From the NCBI RefSeq assembly GCF_020616555.1, contig NZ_CP085173.1, positions 2,170,001 to 2,234,000 of the forward strand: DNA of 64,000 nt, given 5' to 3'. This DNA comes from Streptomyces longhuiensis (GTDB taxonomy: Bacteria; Actinomycetota; Actinomycetes; Streptomycetales; Streptomycetaceae). The position numbers and the translations under genes were made by a program. The notes under the pieces are model-generated. The model was not told the origin of the DNA. It did no database searches and worked only from the letters and a program-made list of their open reading frames with translations. Numbering within the stretch: position 1 is the first letter of the stretch; each line of letters starts with the position of its first letter. Shown here piece after piece: positions 1 through 7,777 of the stretch.

Positions 1-48
1 GCGACCCCGGGCACACCGGTCCGTTTCGTCCCGGCGGCGGGCCGCTGA
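1..48 (+). CDS. possible 3' end of a gene cut by the window edge
   Basis: Frame 1 stays open from the first base to a TGA at 46-48 and would encode the last 15 residues of a protein. Thirteen of the fifteen sense codons end in G or C, as expected for coding DNA here. It would converge on the SGNH hydrolase gene. The fragment is too short to identify a family and could be chance. Confidence 0.35.
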   Translation, partial: ATPGTPVRFVPAAGR

Positions 49-126
49 CGGGAGACCCCACAGCGACCTCCGGCCCCCGGGACCGGACCCGCCCCCCACC
101 ACGTCACCTCGCGCGCCGTCCGCCCC

Positions 127-984
127 TCATGCCGCGTCCGCCTGTTCCACGGCCGTCAGCGCCGCGAGCGCCGAGACCACCGAGCTGGAAGCCCGGAGGT
201 CGAGACGGGCGCTGGTGCCGCGCGCCCGGTGGCGCAGTTCGTCTGCGGCGAGGGTGAGGAGCTGGGGAAGCAGGTCGGTGCACCGCCGTGCGACCCAGCC
301 CGTGCCCGCCGTGGCGAGCCACAACAAGCTCGCCGAGCGCGTGGGCGCCGGCCGTTCGGGCTGTGGCGACGGCGGCGTGCCCAGGGCGCGCTCGTCGGCC
401 GCGAGCAGTGCGTGGAACCGGGCGGCGAGCGTCCGGTGCCCCCGCTCGCCGGGGTGCAGCCGGTCCGCGCTCCACATGGAGCGGTCGGCGACCCATGCCC
501 CCTCGGCCGCATGCAGATGCACGGCTCCGTATCGCTCGGACAGGGCGTGGACGACCGAGTTCACGGCCTGCTGCCGCCTCGCGAGGGGCCGGCCGAGCAG
601 GCCGGGCAGCCCCAGCATCGTGCCGGGGTCGGGCAGGCACGCCGTGAGCAGGACCGCGCCCTGTTCCGTGAACGCCGCGTACACGTGGTCGAGGCGGGCG
701 GCCACGGCGTGGATGTCGAACGTGCGGCGCAGGGTGTCGTTGACGCCGACGAGGACGGAGGCGATGTCGGGCCGCAGGGCGAGCGCCTGAGGCAACTGCC
801 GGGCGAGGACGTCAGATGTCTGGGCGCCGCTCACCGCGAAGTTGTGGAACTCCACGGGCGTGCCCTCCGGGGCGAGCCCGGCGGAGAGCAGCTCGGCCCA
901 GCCGCGCCAGGCGCCGCCCACCGGGTCGCCGACCCCTTCGGTGAGGGAGTCCCCGAGAGCGACGAACCGCAGGACCGGGCTCAT
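127..984 (-). CDS. SGNH/GDSL-family hydrolase
   Basis: A 285-residue serine esterase or lipase of the SGNH fold. Block I is GDSLTEG near residue 11, an NFAVSGAQ block II-like segment is near 48, the VGVNDT block III is near 80, and a DRLHPGERGH block V with the catalytic Asp-His lies near residue 175. There is no signal peptide, so it is probably cytoplasmic. Its ATG overlaps the stop of the upstream glycosyltransferase (ATGA at 981-984), so it is the last gene of a three-gene operon. The partnership suggests removal or remodelling of acyl groups on a glycolipid or glycan, but that is inference. The C-terminal 70 residues are a variable extension. Confidence 0.85.
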   Translation of the reverse strand: MSPVLRFVALGDSLTEGVGDPVGGAWRGWAELLSAGLAPEGTPVEFHNFAVSGAQTSDVLARQLPQALALRPDIASVLVGVNDTLRRTFDIHAVAARLDHVYAAFTEQGAVLLTACLPDPGTMLGLPGLLGRPLARRQQAVNSVVHALSERYGAVHLHAAEGAWVADRSMWSADRLHPGERGHRTLAARFHALLAADERALGTPPSPQPERPAPTRSASLLWLATAGTGWVARRCTDLLPQLLTLAADELRHRARGTSARLDLRASSSVVSALAALTAVEQADAA

Positions 985-2270
985 ACGGCATCCCGCCCGG
1001 TCACCCGCATCGGCACGTCGACCGTTCCTCGCAGAGGAACATCGTCCGTCCCCCGGAGAGGCGCGTCTGCCGTCATCTGGCGCGGCACATCAGCCGCCCC
1101 TCGGAACGGCACAACGGCCGTCACCTGGCGCGGCACATCAGTCTTCTCCCGGACCGCGTCATGCGCCTGGAGGAAGGCGTCCACCGCGGCGCCCCACCCG
1201 AAGCACTCCGCACGCGCGCGTGCCGCCTCGCGGCGTTCGTCGCGGGGCCGTGCGACGAGTGCCGTCACCGCGACGGCGAACGCCTCACCCGTGTCCTGTG
1301 CGACTCCCCCGGCGGGTCCCACGACCTCGGGCAGCGCCGACGACGCGCTGGCGACGACGGGTGTGCCGCAGGCCATGGCCTCGAGCGCGGCGAGCCCAAA
1401 CGTCTCCGCCGGACCCGGCGCGAGGCACACGTCGGCGGCGGCCTGCAACGCCGCGAGCTGCCCGCGGTCCGCGACGTGCCCCAGGAACCTCACCGGCAGC
1501 CTCCGTGCGCGCGCCTGCTGTTCGAGCCGCGCCCGCAACGGCCCGTCCCCGGCGACGACGAGCACCGCCTGCGTACCCCGGAGACGGAGAGCGGCCAGCG
1601 TGTCGAGGCCGGTCCCGGGCCGCTTCTCCACGGAGAGACGCGAGCACAGGACGAGCAGCACCTCACCCGCGCGCGCGTACCGCTCCCGCACCGCAGGGTC
1701 CCGCAGGCCCGGGTGGCAGCGCTCCAGATCGACGCCGAGCGGGGCGCGGACGACGTTGCGCGCCCCGATGCGGATGAACTCGCGTTCGGCGTACTCGGTC
1801 GTGCACACCACGCGCGCGTAGGCGTGCGCGGTGCGGGAGTTGAGCGCGTCGGCGGCGCGCAGGGCGACCTTCTCGGGCAGGCCCCAGGTCCGCAGGACGC
1901 CGTCGGCCGTCTCGTGGGACACCATCACGGCGGGCACCCGGGCACGCCGTGCCCACTCCCCCGTCCACCTCAGGGTCGTGCGGTCGGACACCTCGATGCG
2001 GTCGGGGGCGAGACGCTCGAGCAGTTCGGCCACGCGCCGCCGGTCGGTGAGGACGCGGTAGCCGCCGGTGCCGGGAAGCAGCGTCCCCGGCAGCGTGATG
2101 ACGCGGCCCTGCGCGCTCTCGTGCTCGCCGGCCCGCTCCCCGGGCACGATCAGGACGGGCTCGTGCCCGGCGGCGCGGTAACCGGCCCCCAACTCCCGCA
2201 GGGCGGTCCGCAGTCCGCCCGAGGCGGGCGCGACGAAGTTGGCGAGACGCACGATCCGCAGCCCGCTCAT
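981..2270 (-). CDS. GT4-family glycosyltransferase with octapeptide-repeat tail
   Basis: A 429-residue GT-B glycosyltransferase. The N-terminal domain opens with a glycine-rich segment (APASGGLR). The C-terminal domain has SRLSVEKRPG, VVAGDGPLR and the nucleotide-sugar site PAETFGLAALEAMACGTPV, where an E-x7-E type motif is visible. The ATG at 2270 was chosen because it gives an ATGA overlap with the upstream gene; the reading frame remains open further upstream only as antisense to that gene. Residues from about 377 onward form six tandem octapeptides of consensus xDVPxRGT, not part of the GT fold. Members of this branch in actinobacteria transfer mannose or hexose onto lipids; the acceptor here is unknown. 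Confidence 0.85.
   Translation of the reverse strand: MSGLRIVRLANFVAPASGGLRTALRELGAGYRAAGHEPVLIVPGERAGEHESAQGRVITLPGTLLPGTGGYRVLTDRRRVAELLERLAPDRIEVSDRTTLRWTGEWARRARVPAVMVSHETADGVLRTWGLPEKVALRAADALNSRTAHAYARVVCTTEYAEREFIRIGARNVVRAPLGVDLERCHPGLRDPAVRERYARAGEVLLVLCSRLSVEKRPGTGLDTLAALRLRGTQAVLVVAGDGPLRARLEQQARARRLPVRFLGHVADRGQLAALQAAADVCLAPGPAETFGLAALEAMACGTPVVASASSALPEVVGPAGGVAQDTGEAFAVAVTALVARPRDERREAARARAECFGWGAAVDAFLQAHDAVREKTDVPRQVTAVVPFRGAADVPRQMTADAPLRGTDDVPLRGTVDVPMRVTGRDAV
999..1142 (-). repeat. six tandem 24-bp units encoding octapeptides
   Basis: Six consecutive in-frame 24-bp units fill the 3' end of the glycosyltransferase gene, at 999, 1023, 1047, 1071, 1095 and 1119. Each codes for eight residues with consensus xDVPxRGT. 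The units at 1071 and 1119 share most of the stretch TGGCGCGGCACATC on the plus strand, so the array expanded by duplication and then drifted. The frame and stop are preserved. Confidence 0.9.
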
Positions 2271-3391
2271 GCCGCCACCGCCGTCCGCGCGTCGAGGACC
2301 TCTTCGTAGTGGCCGACGAGCTGGTCGCCGACGGCCTCCCAGGTCCGTCCTTCGACCGTGCCGCGGCCGGCTGCCCCGTAGGCGAGGCGGCGCAGCGGGT
2401 CCTCGGCGAGCGACCAGACGGCGTCGCGTACGGCGGCCGCGTCGCCGGGTGCGACGAGGAGCCCGGTCCGGCCGTGCGCGACGAGGTCCAGCGGCCCGCC
2501 GGCGGCGGGCGCGATCACCGGCACGCCGCTGGCCATGGCCTCCTGCACGGTCTGGCAGAACGTCTCGTAGGGGCCCGTGTGGGCGAAGATGTCCAACGAG
2601 GCGAAGATGCGGGCGAGTTCGGCGCCGGTGCGGCGGCCGAGGAAGACGGCGCCGGGGAGTGCCTCGCGCAGGCCGGGCTCGCTGGGGCCGTCGCCGACGA
2701 CGACCACGCGCACGCCGTCCAGGGCGCACGCACCGGCCAACAAGTCGACTTGTTTCTCCGGGGCGAGGCGGCCGACGTAGCCGACGATCAGCTCGCCGTC
2801 GGGGGCGAGTTCGCGCCGCAGGGCTTGGTCGCGCAGGTCGGGCCGGAAGCGGGCGGTGTCCACCCCGCGCGGCCAGAGCCGCACGCGCGGCACCCCGTGC
2901 ACCTCCAGGTCGCGCACCGCGGCGCTGGACGGGGCGAGTGTGCGGTCGGCGGCACCGTGGACGCCGCGGATCCGCCGCCACGCGGTGGCCTCACCGGCCC
3001 CCATGTACGTACGCGCGTAACCGGCGAGGTCGGTCTGGTAGACGGCGACGGCGGGGATCCGCAGCCGTGACGCGGCGGCCATGCCACGTACGCCGAGGAT
3101 GAACGGGCTGGCCAGATGGACGAGTTCGGCGCCGTGCGCGGCCAGGGCGGCGGCGACCCGGCGGCTCGGCAGCGCCACCCTGACCTGCGGGTAGCCCGGC
3201 AGGGGCAGGGACGGCACCCGTATGACGGGGCAGGGGGAGTCGGTGTCGGCGTCAGGGCCCGGCGCGGTGGCCGGGGCGATGACGAGGGGGTCGTGACCGC
3301 GGGCGGCGAGGTGCCGGGCGGTCTGCAGGGCGCAGTGAGCCACACCGTTGATGTCGGGGGGAAAGGACTCGGTGACGATGACGACACGCAT
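2267..3391 (-). CDS. GT4-family alpha-mannosyltransferase, MgtA/PimB-like
   Basis: A 374-residue GT-B glycosyltransferase. It begins MRVVIVTESFPPDINGV, the typical start of actinobacterial GDP-mannose-dependent mannosyltransferases (Rv0557/MgtA type). It has GYVGRLAPEKQVD near residue 200, VVVGDGPSEPGL, and the donor site GPYETFCQTVQEAMASGVPV near residue 285. It is first in the operon with the second GT and the SGNH hydrolase, each linked by a 4-bp overlap. The likely role is cytoplasmic mannosylation of a lipid acceptor; substrate is inferred from family only. Confidence 0.85.
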   Translation of the reverse strand: MRVVIVTESFPPDINGVAHCALQTARHLAARGHDPLVIAPATAPGPDADTDSPCPVIRVPSLPLPGYPQVRVALPSRRVAAALAAHGAELVHLASPFILGVRGMAAASRLRIPAVAVYQTDLAGYARTYMGAGEATAWRRIRGVHGAADRTLAPSSAAVRDLEVHGVPRVRLWPRGVDTARFRPDLRDQALRRELAPDGELIVGYVGRLAPEKQVDLLAGACALDGVRVVVVGDGPSEPGLREALPGAVFLGRRTGAELARIFASLDIFAHTGPYETFCQTVQEAMASGVPVIAPAAGGPLDLVAHGRTGLLVAPGDAAAVRDAVWSLAEDPLRRLAYGAAGRGTVEGRTWEAVGDQLVGHYEEVLDARTAVAA

Positions 3392-3478
3392 ACCGGTGTT
3401 GTCGTCGCGTCGAGCGTGGCCACGTCAACGTGGATCTTTCCTGGCGAGGAACGTCCCATGAGCGTTGGCCCTCGCCCG

Positions 3479-3531
3479 CCGGCGGCCGGGAGGCAGCGTC
3501 CTTCGAGCGTTGCCTCCCGGAAAGCCGCCGG
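3479..3531. terminator. long hairpin between HEAT-repeat gene and GT operon
   Basis: CCGGCGGC at 3479 pairs with GCCGCCGG ending at 3531, and inside it GGGAGGCA pairs with TGCCTCCC. It lies just after the HEAT-repeat gene stop and before the mannosyltransferase operon, so it probably ends the former. Confidence 0.65.
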
Positions 3532-4950
3532 TCACAAAGCCGTCGCGTCCGGTCCTATTCTGCTGCGCACCGCGGTCTGCACCTCGGCCTCCTCGGCCGG
3601 GTCGGCGGCGAGTCTGCGGAGCTGGTCCACGACGCGCGCGTCGCCCGTCTCCGCGTGGCGCGCGGCGACCTCGCGGGTCGACTCCTCGCAGTCCCACAGG
3701 CATTCGACGGCGAATCCGGCGGCGAAGGACGGGTCGGTGGCGGCCAGGGCCTTGGCGGCGTGTCCGCGCAGATGGGACGAGGCGGTCTCTCGGTAGACGT
3801 GGCGCAGGACGGGGGCGGCGCAGGCGATGCCGAGGCGTCCGGCTCCGTCGACCAGGGGCCACAGTGTCGGTGCGTCGGCGCCTTCGCCGCGCACCGCCTC
3901 GCGCAGTGCGGCCAGGACCAGTTCGGTGTCCTGGGCGCCGCCGCGGCAGGCGAGCATGCGTCCTGCGGCGGCGCCGAGGGCGTCGGGCCTTGGGGCCCAG
4001 CGGCGGGCGCGCTCCAGGGAGGCGACCGTCCGCATGCGTTCGAAGGCGTCGAGGGCAGCGTCCACGACGGCGTGCGAGGGGCTCTCCACGGCGGCCTCGA
4101 TCAGATCGAGTACGTCGGGATCATGGGCGTCGGCGAGATAGCGCAGGGCTGTGCTGCGGGCGCCGTCGTGCCCGGTGAGCGCGGCCTGGACGATCTCGGC
4201 CCTGTCGCCGGGGCCGGCGACGGCGGTCAGGCAGCGCGCGGCGGGCACGTACAGGACGGCTCCCCGTTCGAGGCCTTCCTGGGCCCAGTCGAAGACGGCC
4301 CGCACGCTCCAGCCGGGGCGTGGCCCGGAGGGGCGCATCTGGCGCTGCCACTGGTCGAAGGAGCCTCGTTCCCGGGCGGCGCGCACGCGGGCACCGATGG
4401 CTTCCCTCGGGTCGTCCGCCCACAGCCGCCAGGGGCGCGGTTCGTAGGCGTCGCGCACGGCGGCGGCGAGTTCGGCGTCGCCCTCGGCGTCCTCGGGGAA
4501 TCTGTCGAGGATGGGGGCGGCGAGCACGCGCAGCCCCGCGTCGTCGTCGCGCAGGGCCAGCTCGTCGAGCGCCCAGGCCCAGCTGGACCCGAAGGCGGCG
4601 TAGCGGCGCAGCAGCTCGAGGGCGTCCCGCCTGCCGTACGAGGCGAGGTGGCCGAGGACCGCGAGCGCGAGGCCCGTGCGTGACTCGTCCGTATTGAGGA
4701 CGTCGTCGGGGTCGAAGAGGTGTCGCTCGATCTCCCCGAGCTCTCCGTGGAGGTCGAGGTAGAGACGGGCGTAGTAGAGCGAGCGGTTCTCCACCTGCCA
4801 GTCGTGGCGGGGGTCGCTCAGCACACAGTGATTGAGAGCCGCGAGCGCTTCGGCGCGCGGCGCCGTCAGCGCGTGCAGGGTGCCGTCGCCGCGGCCCCTC
4901 TGCAGCAGGCCGAGCAGCGTACCGCTGGGCGCTATGACCGGATCGAACAT
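3532..4950 (-). CDS. HEAT-repeat protein of unknown function
   Basis: A 472-residue acidic helical protein with repeated alanine/leucine-rich helix pairs (for example TALRYLADAHDPDVLDLIEAA and SHLRGHAAKALAATDP), typical of PBS-lyase/HEAT scaffolds. There is no signal peptide, membrane segment or catalytic motif. The ATG at 4950 is preceded by GAGG at suitable distance; an in-frame GTG at 4965 has no ribosome site. It is monocistronic, followed by a strong hairpin. It is likely a protein-interaction scaffold; no partner is evident. Confidence 0.75.
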   Translation of the reverse strand: MFDPVIAPSGTLLGLLQRGRGDGTLHALTAPRAEALAALNHCVLSDPRHDWQVENRSLYYARLYLDLHGELGEIERHLFDPDDVLNTDESRTGLALAVLGHLASYGRRDALELLRRYAAFGSSWAWALDELALRDDDAGLRVLAAPILDRFPEDAEGDAELAAAVRDAYEPRPWRLWADDPREAIGARVRAARERGSFDQWQRQMRPSGPRPGWSVRAVFDWAQEGLERGAVLYVPAARCLTAVAGPGDRAEIVQAALTGHDGARSTALRYLADAHDPDVLDLIEAAVESPSHAVVDAALDAFERMRTVASLERARRWAPRPDALGAAAGRMLACRGGAQDTELVLAALREAVRGEGADAPTLWPLVDGAGRLGIACAAPVLRHVYRETASSHLRGHAAKALAATDPSFAAGFAVECLWDCEESTREVAARHAETGDARVVDQLRRLAADPAEEAEVQTAVRSRIGPDATAL

Positions 4951-5228
4951 GGGAAACAGCCTCACATCAAGCGTCGACGCAACCGGGGGAACTGCACTAC
5001 CTGGCCGCGCGACAACACTGCGGGGCGCCCGCCGTCTCTTGCTTGCTGTAGACCATCTTCCTCTGCCTCTCGTCTGTGGCCCGAATCGGACCGTTCACGG
5101 CCCACGCGGTGTGGCACCATCTGCCCCGCCGTCGCGTCCGTAAATCACGTCGTCATGATGACCCAGCGGTTCTTCCCGCCGCGACCACATTTCCCGCTCC
5201 CCCGTTCTGGCTGGTCAAAGCCGGTGTC

Positions 5229-5621
5229 TCAGGAAGTGCCGAAGAGCTCCAGAAGCTCCGCCTTGCCGAACATCCGGGCGGTGTCGACCGCCGACGGGGT
5301 CCCCGCCGCCGGGTCGGCGCCGCCGTCCAGCAGTGCCCGGATCACTTCGTCCGCGCCCTTGAAGACGGCGCCCGCGAGCGGGGTCTGGCCCCGGTCGTTG
5401 GCACGATCGGCGTCGGCACCGCGCGCGAGGAGCGCACGGACCGCCTCGGCGTGCCCGTGATAGGCGGCGAGCATCACGAGGGAGTCGCCACGGTCGTTCG
5501 TGAGGTTCGCCGATACGCCCGCGTCGACATAGGAGGCGAGCTGTTCGCTCTCGCCCCGGCGCGCAAGATCGAAGATCTTGGTCGCCAGTTCCACGACCTC
5601 GGGGTCGGGGACTTCGCTCAT
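5229..5621 (-). CDS. ankyrin-repeat protein
   Basis: A 130-residue protein made of ankyrin repeats. GDSLVMLAAYHGHAEAVRALLARGADAD and GQTPLAGAVFKGADEVIRALLDGGADP show the classic TPLxxA...G...ALLxxGADP pattern, with a weaker repeat before them. It has no signal sequence. The ATG at 5621 was taken because the ankyrin fold needs no more N-terminal sequence; ribosome-site support is weak. It stands alone between divergent units, so its partner cannot be guessed. Confidence 0.85.
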   Translation of the reverse strand: MSEVPDPEVVELATKIFDLARRGESEQLASYVDAGVSANLTNDRGDSLVMLAAYHGHAEAVRALLARGADADRANDRGQTPLAGAVFKGADEVIRALLDGGADPAAGTPSAVDTARMFGKAELLELFGTS

Positions 5622-5792
5622 CGGAACAGACCGCCTTTGCGTGTACGGAGTGCTACGACCGTGCGGCCGTACGAGTGAATCGACAGAGTACTGCCCGGTT
5701 CGGCACATGAGCAGCGCCGACCGAGGCAAAGATCACGAAGAGCCCTGACGGCCGTACGGCACACGCCCAGGAGGCTCACGGGACGCCTGCCG

Positions 5793-5823
5793 AACGGGTG
5801 AAATCAAGAATATTCCACCCGTT
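5793..5823. promoter_or_regulatory. inverted repeat upstream of smeA
   Basis: AACGGGTG at 5793-5800 and CACCCGTT at 5816-5823 form a perfect 8-bp inverted repeat with a 15-bp spacer. It is in the AT-richest stretch of this part of the window, about 80 bp before the smeA start, so it is a candidate operator for the developmental smeA promoter. Confidence 0.5.
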
Positions 5824-5903
5824 TGCACCTTTTATCGTATAGATACATGCTGTGAGCCTGGAAGAACTCATGGTGACTGTCCCCATCGACCAGGAGAACT
5901 CAA

Positions 5904-6098
5904 ATGATCCTGTCCATCTCAGGCGTGGTGCTGCTCGGAATCATCGCCTTCCTCTTCTTCCGCAAAGACGGACTCAAGGCATCGCATGGCCTGACCTGCG
6001 CCCTCTTCGGGTTCTACCTCGCGGGCACCGCCATCGCCCCGAGCATCAAGGCCGGCGGCGCGAGCCTGGCCGGCCTGCTCGGCGGGATCAAGTTCTGA
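5904..6098 (+). CDS. smeA: SmeA-like small sporulation membrane protein
   Basis: A 64-residue protein with two hydrophobic segments, residues about 2-20 and 30-50, joined by a short charged loop (FRKDGLKASHG). It is preceded by GGAG eight bases before the ATG. Size, topology and position directly before an FtsK-like gene match SmeA of S. coelicolor (SCO1415, from memory). SmeA is expressed in sporulating aerial hyphae and targets SffA to sporulation septa. The pair is separated by 37 bp and surely co-transcribed. The start with GTG further upstream would add an unsupported extension. Confidence 0.85.
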   Translation: MILSISGVVLLGIIAFLFFRKDGLKASHGLTCALFGFYLAGTAIAPSIKAGGASLAGLLGGIKF

Positions 6099-6135
6099 CC
6101 CCCTCCCCCCTCGCACGCACCATCAGGAGACAGAA

Positions 6136-7758
6136 GTGGCTCGGCGCCCCCTCCCCCGCATTCTGAGCAACGGCAGCGCCCCCATCGCCCGGAGCCGGGA
6201 ACTGGCACGGACGGCAGCCGACGGGGCCACCGACGTACTCCATCCCCTGATCACGATCACCAAGGGCCTGGGCCGCCTGGCGTCCGCCGGGCGGCACAAG
6301 TGGGCCGACACCCCGAAGGACCGGCGCGGCCCGCTGCTGTTCCTGGTGGCGGCCCTGGTCATGGTCGTGGTGCTGATTCCGTACGGGCCGCTGCTGGCGC
6401 TCATCACCCTGATGGCAGCGGCCGCATGGAAGGGCCGGGACCACACCCCGCCGGCGCCGACCGGCCCCGACGAGTCCCAGGTCGAGCGGCTCACCGCTCT
6501 CTACGAGGCGCTCGTCCCGTACTTCTCCGTCCCAGAGGACCCGAACCCGCTCTTCGCCCACGGCGGCGACTGGGAGAAGGCCTTCGAGTCGTACGACTTC
6601 GACGACGACGGGCGCGTCTCACGCATCGTGGTGCGCTACCCCGCGTATTTCACGGACGGCGAGGCCGACTCCCGCGCCCGCATCGAACAGCTCCTGCACG
6701 CCAAGTCCGGCCGGGGCCGCGAGTACCACTTCGAGTGGGACGAGGAGGGCAACCGGCTGGCGGTCACCGTCCTGCCCCCGCTGCCCACCGACATCGCCGC
6801 CCAGCGCTTCGTCACGGCACCGGGCGAAACGGTCCTCGGCTTCACCGACGAGAGCGGCACCCAGCGGACCCTCCCCCTCGGTGACGGCGACGAGCAGCGC
6901 GATGTGCCGCCCGTCGTCTGGCGCACGGGCGTGCGCTCCACCGAGCCGCATCTCCTCGCCGTCGGCCACCCCGGCAGCGGGACCACCTCGCTCCTGCGCT
7001 CGATCGCCCTCCAGGCCCTCCAGCACGGTGACGTCCTCATCGTGGAGGGCAACGGAACGGGCGACTACGCGTGCCTGACCGGACGCAGCGGCGTCCTGGC
7101 CGTCGAGTGCGGGCTCGCCGGCGCGCTGGCCAGCCTGGAATGGGCGGCCCACGAGACGGAGCGGCGCCTGATCGCCGCGAACCGGGCGCGCCAGGCCGGC
7201 CACCCCGTGCCCGAGGACACCCGGCGCCCCCTGTGGATCCTGTTCGACCGGCCCAGCGTCCTCGGTCATCTGGCCGCGGCCGACGGGCGCAAGGACCCGC
7301 AGACCCTGCTCCAGGTCCCTCTGCGGCACGGGCGCGCGGCCAACGTCACGGTCGTCGTGGCCGACCAGTTCGACAGCCTCGACGCGCTGACCGACGCCGT
7401 CTGTCAGCACACACGCGCGCGCGTGGTGCTCGGCCCGGCCACGTACGACCAGATCGAGGACGTCCTCGGGGTCGCGCCCCACACGACGCCCACCCCGGAC
7501 GTCCCGGCAGGACGGGGCTACGCGCGCCTCGGGGCGGGGGCCGTCCACCGCCTCCAGGTGCCGGCCACCCCCGACCCGTACGACGACGCGACGAGTGACG
7601 CGGACCGGCAGGCGGTGCTCGCGCTCCTCCCCCAGCGGACGACGTCGGCCGACGACAGCCCGGAGGCCGAACCGGTCGTCGAAGCGGCCGAGCCGGTCGA
7701 AGCCGTGGAAGCCGTGGAAGCTGTGGGTACGGTGCGGACGGTCGCCGCCGAGGGGTGA
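6136..7758 (+). CDS. sffA: SffA-like SpoIIIE/FtsK-family protein
   Basis: A 540-residue protein starting at GTG 6136 with GGAGA upstream. Two membrane segments lie at about residues 70-98, followed by an alpha/beta region and a P-loop domain. The Walker A region reads GHPGSGTTS near residue 280, with Thr where ATPases have the invariant Lys. The Walker B-like strand PLWILFDRP near 370 lacks the usual catalytic Glu. The C-terminus ends in EAVEAVEAV micro-repeats. In S. coelicolor SffA (SCO1416, from memory) affects chromosome segregation and spore maturation together with SmeA. The altered Walker motif suggests a structural or DNA-binding role over pumping, but this is inference. Confidence 0.85.
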   Translation: MARRPLPRILSNGSAPIARSRELARTAADGATDVLHPLITITKGLGRLASAGRHKWADTPKDRRGPLLFLVAALVMVVVLIPYGPLLALITLMAAAAWKGRDHTPPAPTGPDESQVERLTALYEALVPYFSVPEDPNPLFAHGGDWEKAFESYDFDDDGRVSRIVVRYPAYFTDGEADSRARIEQLLHAKSGRGREYHFEWDEEGNRLAVTVLPPLPTDIAAQRFVTAPGETVLGFTDESGTQRTLPLGDGDEQRDVPPVVWRTGVRSTEPHLLAVGHPGSGTTSLLRSIALQALQHGDVLIVEGNGTGDYACLTGRSGVLAVECGLAGALASLEWAAHETERRLIAANRARQAGHPVPEDTRRPLWILFDRPSVLGHLAAADGRKDPQTLLQVPLRHGRAANVTVVVADQFDSLDALTDAVCQHTRARVVLGPATYDQIEDVLGVAPHTTPTPDVPAGRGYARLGAGAVHRLQVPATPDPYDDATSDADRQAVLALLPQRTTSADDSPEAEPVVEAAEPVEAVEAVEAVGTVRTVAAEG

Positions 7759-7777
7759 CGGCCGGGCCCCACCGGCC

